Source of the DNA: Oscillospiraceae bacterium
GTDB taxonomy: Bacteria > Bacillota_A > Clostridia > Oscillospirales > Oscillospiraceae
NCBI GenBank assembly: GCA_017627975.1
Contig: JAGAFT010000023.1
Location: 1 to 31,051 of the forward strand
DNA length: 31,051 bases
Direction: 5' to 3'
Positions 30,963 to 31,051 of this stretch are shown here, piece by piece. The position numbers were made by a program, and so were the translations under genes. The stretch's first letter is position 1, and each line of letters starts with the position of its first letter. The notes under the pieces are model-generated. The model was not told the origin of the DNA, did no database searches, and worked only from the letters and a program-made list of their open reading frames with translations.

Positions 30963-31051
30963 TCATGAATTCAAGGGTAATTTCACACCCAGTTTATTAA
31001 GCAGTTCGACATCCTTTGCAGGCACCTCTGACAGCCTGAAGTTAGAAGAAC
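30963..31051 (-). CDS. C-terminal tail of an unidentified protein entering from the right edge
   Basis: A minus-strand frame is open from the window edge to a TGA at 30963-30965, giving about 28 residues that read like a genuine protein end (FRLSEVPAKDVELLNKLGVK). The other two minus frames contain stops in this stretch. Too short to identify. Confidence 0.35.
   Translation of the reverse strand, partial: SSNFRLSEVPAKDVELLNKLGVKLPLNS

Noticed and set aside
1..31051. tRNA or rRNA genes, CRISPR arrays, insertion sequences and phage integrases
   Set aside because: Read on both strands for cloverleaf-like segments, regularly spaced repeats and transposase or integrase motifs; none recognised. 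A formal tRNA or covariance scan was not possible here.

Overview
The window is typical of a moderately GC-rich Bacillota, probably class Clostridia. The evidence is the strong AGGAGG-type ribosome-binding sites, short MKK-type signal peptides, the oxygen-independent (cbi) cobalamin pathway under a transcription-terminating cobalamin riboswitch, and a Tat-exported flavocytochrome-like reductase. Family-level assignment is not possible from sequence reading alone. Almost everything is on the minus strand, so the story reads from high to low coordinates.

Layout: (1) 30963-31051, the tail of a gene entering from the right edge. (2) 28526-30819, an AT-richer accessory segment with a tiny ORF, a HipA-like kinase, a DUF2442/HTH partner protein and a Nudix hydrolase. 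The kinase pair is driven from a consensus promoter buried in a 38-bp palindrome. (3) 26187-28496, a truncated DUF2779-like/Cas4-like nuclease, a nitroreductase and a lipoprotein cyclophilin. (4) 23115-26160, a divergent pair: a MerR regulator (minus) and a Tat-exported FMN/FAD reductase (plus). The reductase promoter has the 19-bp spacer and dyad expected of a MerR-activated promoter. (5) 2898-23123, a near-20-kb, 21-gene cobalamin operon behind one promoter and one riboswitch. (6) 1-2901, a tctCBA tripartite tricarboxylate transporter operon with its own consensus promoter and a terminator between tctC and tctB. tctA runs off the left edge.

The operon order is cbiF, cbiET fusion, cbiA, cobT, cobU, cobS, a short CobU-like gene, cobC, cbiB, cobD, cbiP, cbiC, a Cys-rich small protein, cbiD, cbiG, cbiH, cbiJ, cbiK, then a binding-protein/permease/ATPase ABC importer. 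Most junctions are 4-nt ATGA or GTGA overlaps, implying translational coupling. Together these genes cover most of the route from cobalt-sirohydrochlorin to cobalamin, including lower-ligand activation and nucleotide-loop assembly. CbiL, the uroporphyrinogen methylation/sirohydrochlorin enzymes and a corrinoid adenosyltransferase are not in the window.

The most interesting parts are the last four genes of the operon and the kinase cassette. CbiK carries a signal peptide and so should work outside the membrane. The adjacent binding protein has a duplicated N-terminal beta-rich module resembling NEAT haem-binding domains, which suggests a tetrapyrrole capture, metal-exchange and import module under B12 control. 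The kinase cassette looks like a toxin-antitoxin-type locus in which a compact HipA/HipT-like kinase is paired with one protein that may combine an N-terminal HipS-like piece, DUF2442 and a DNA-binding HTH.
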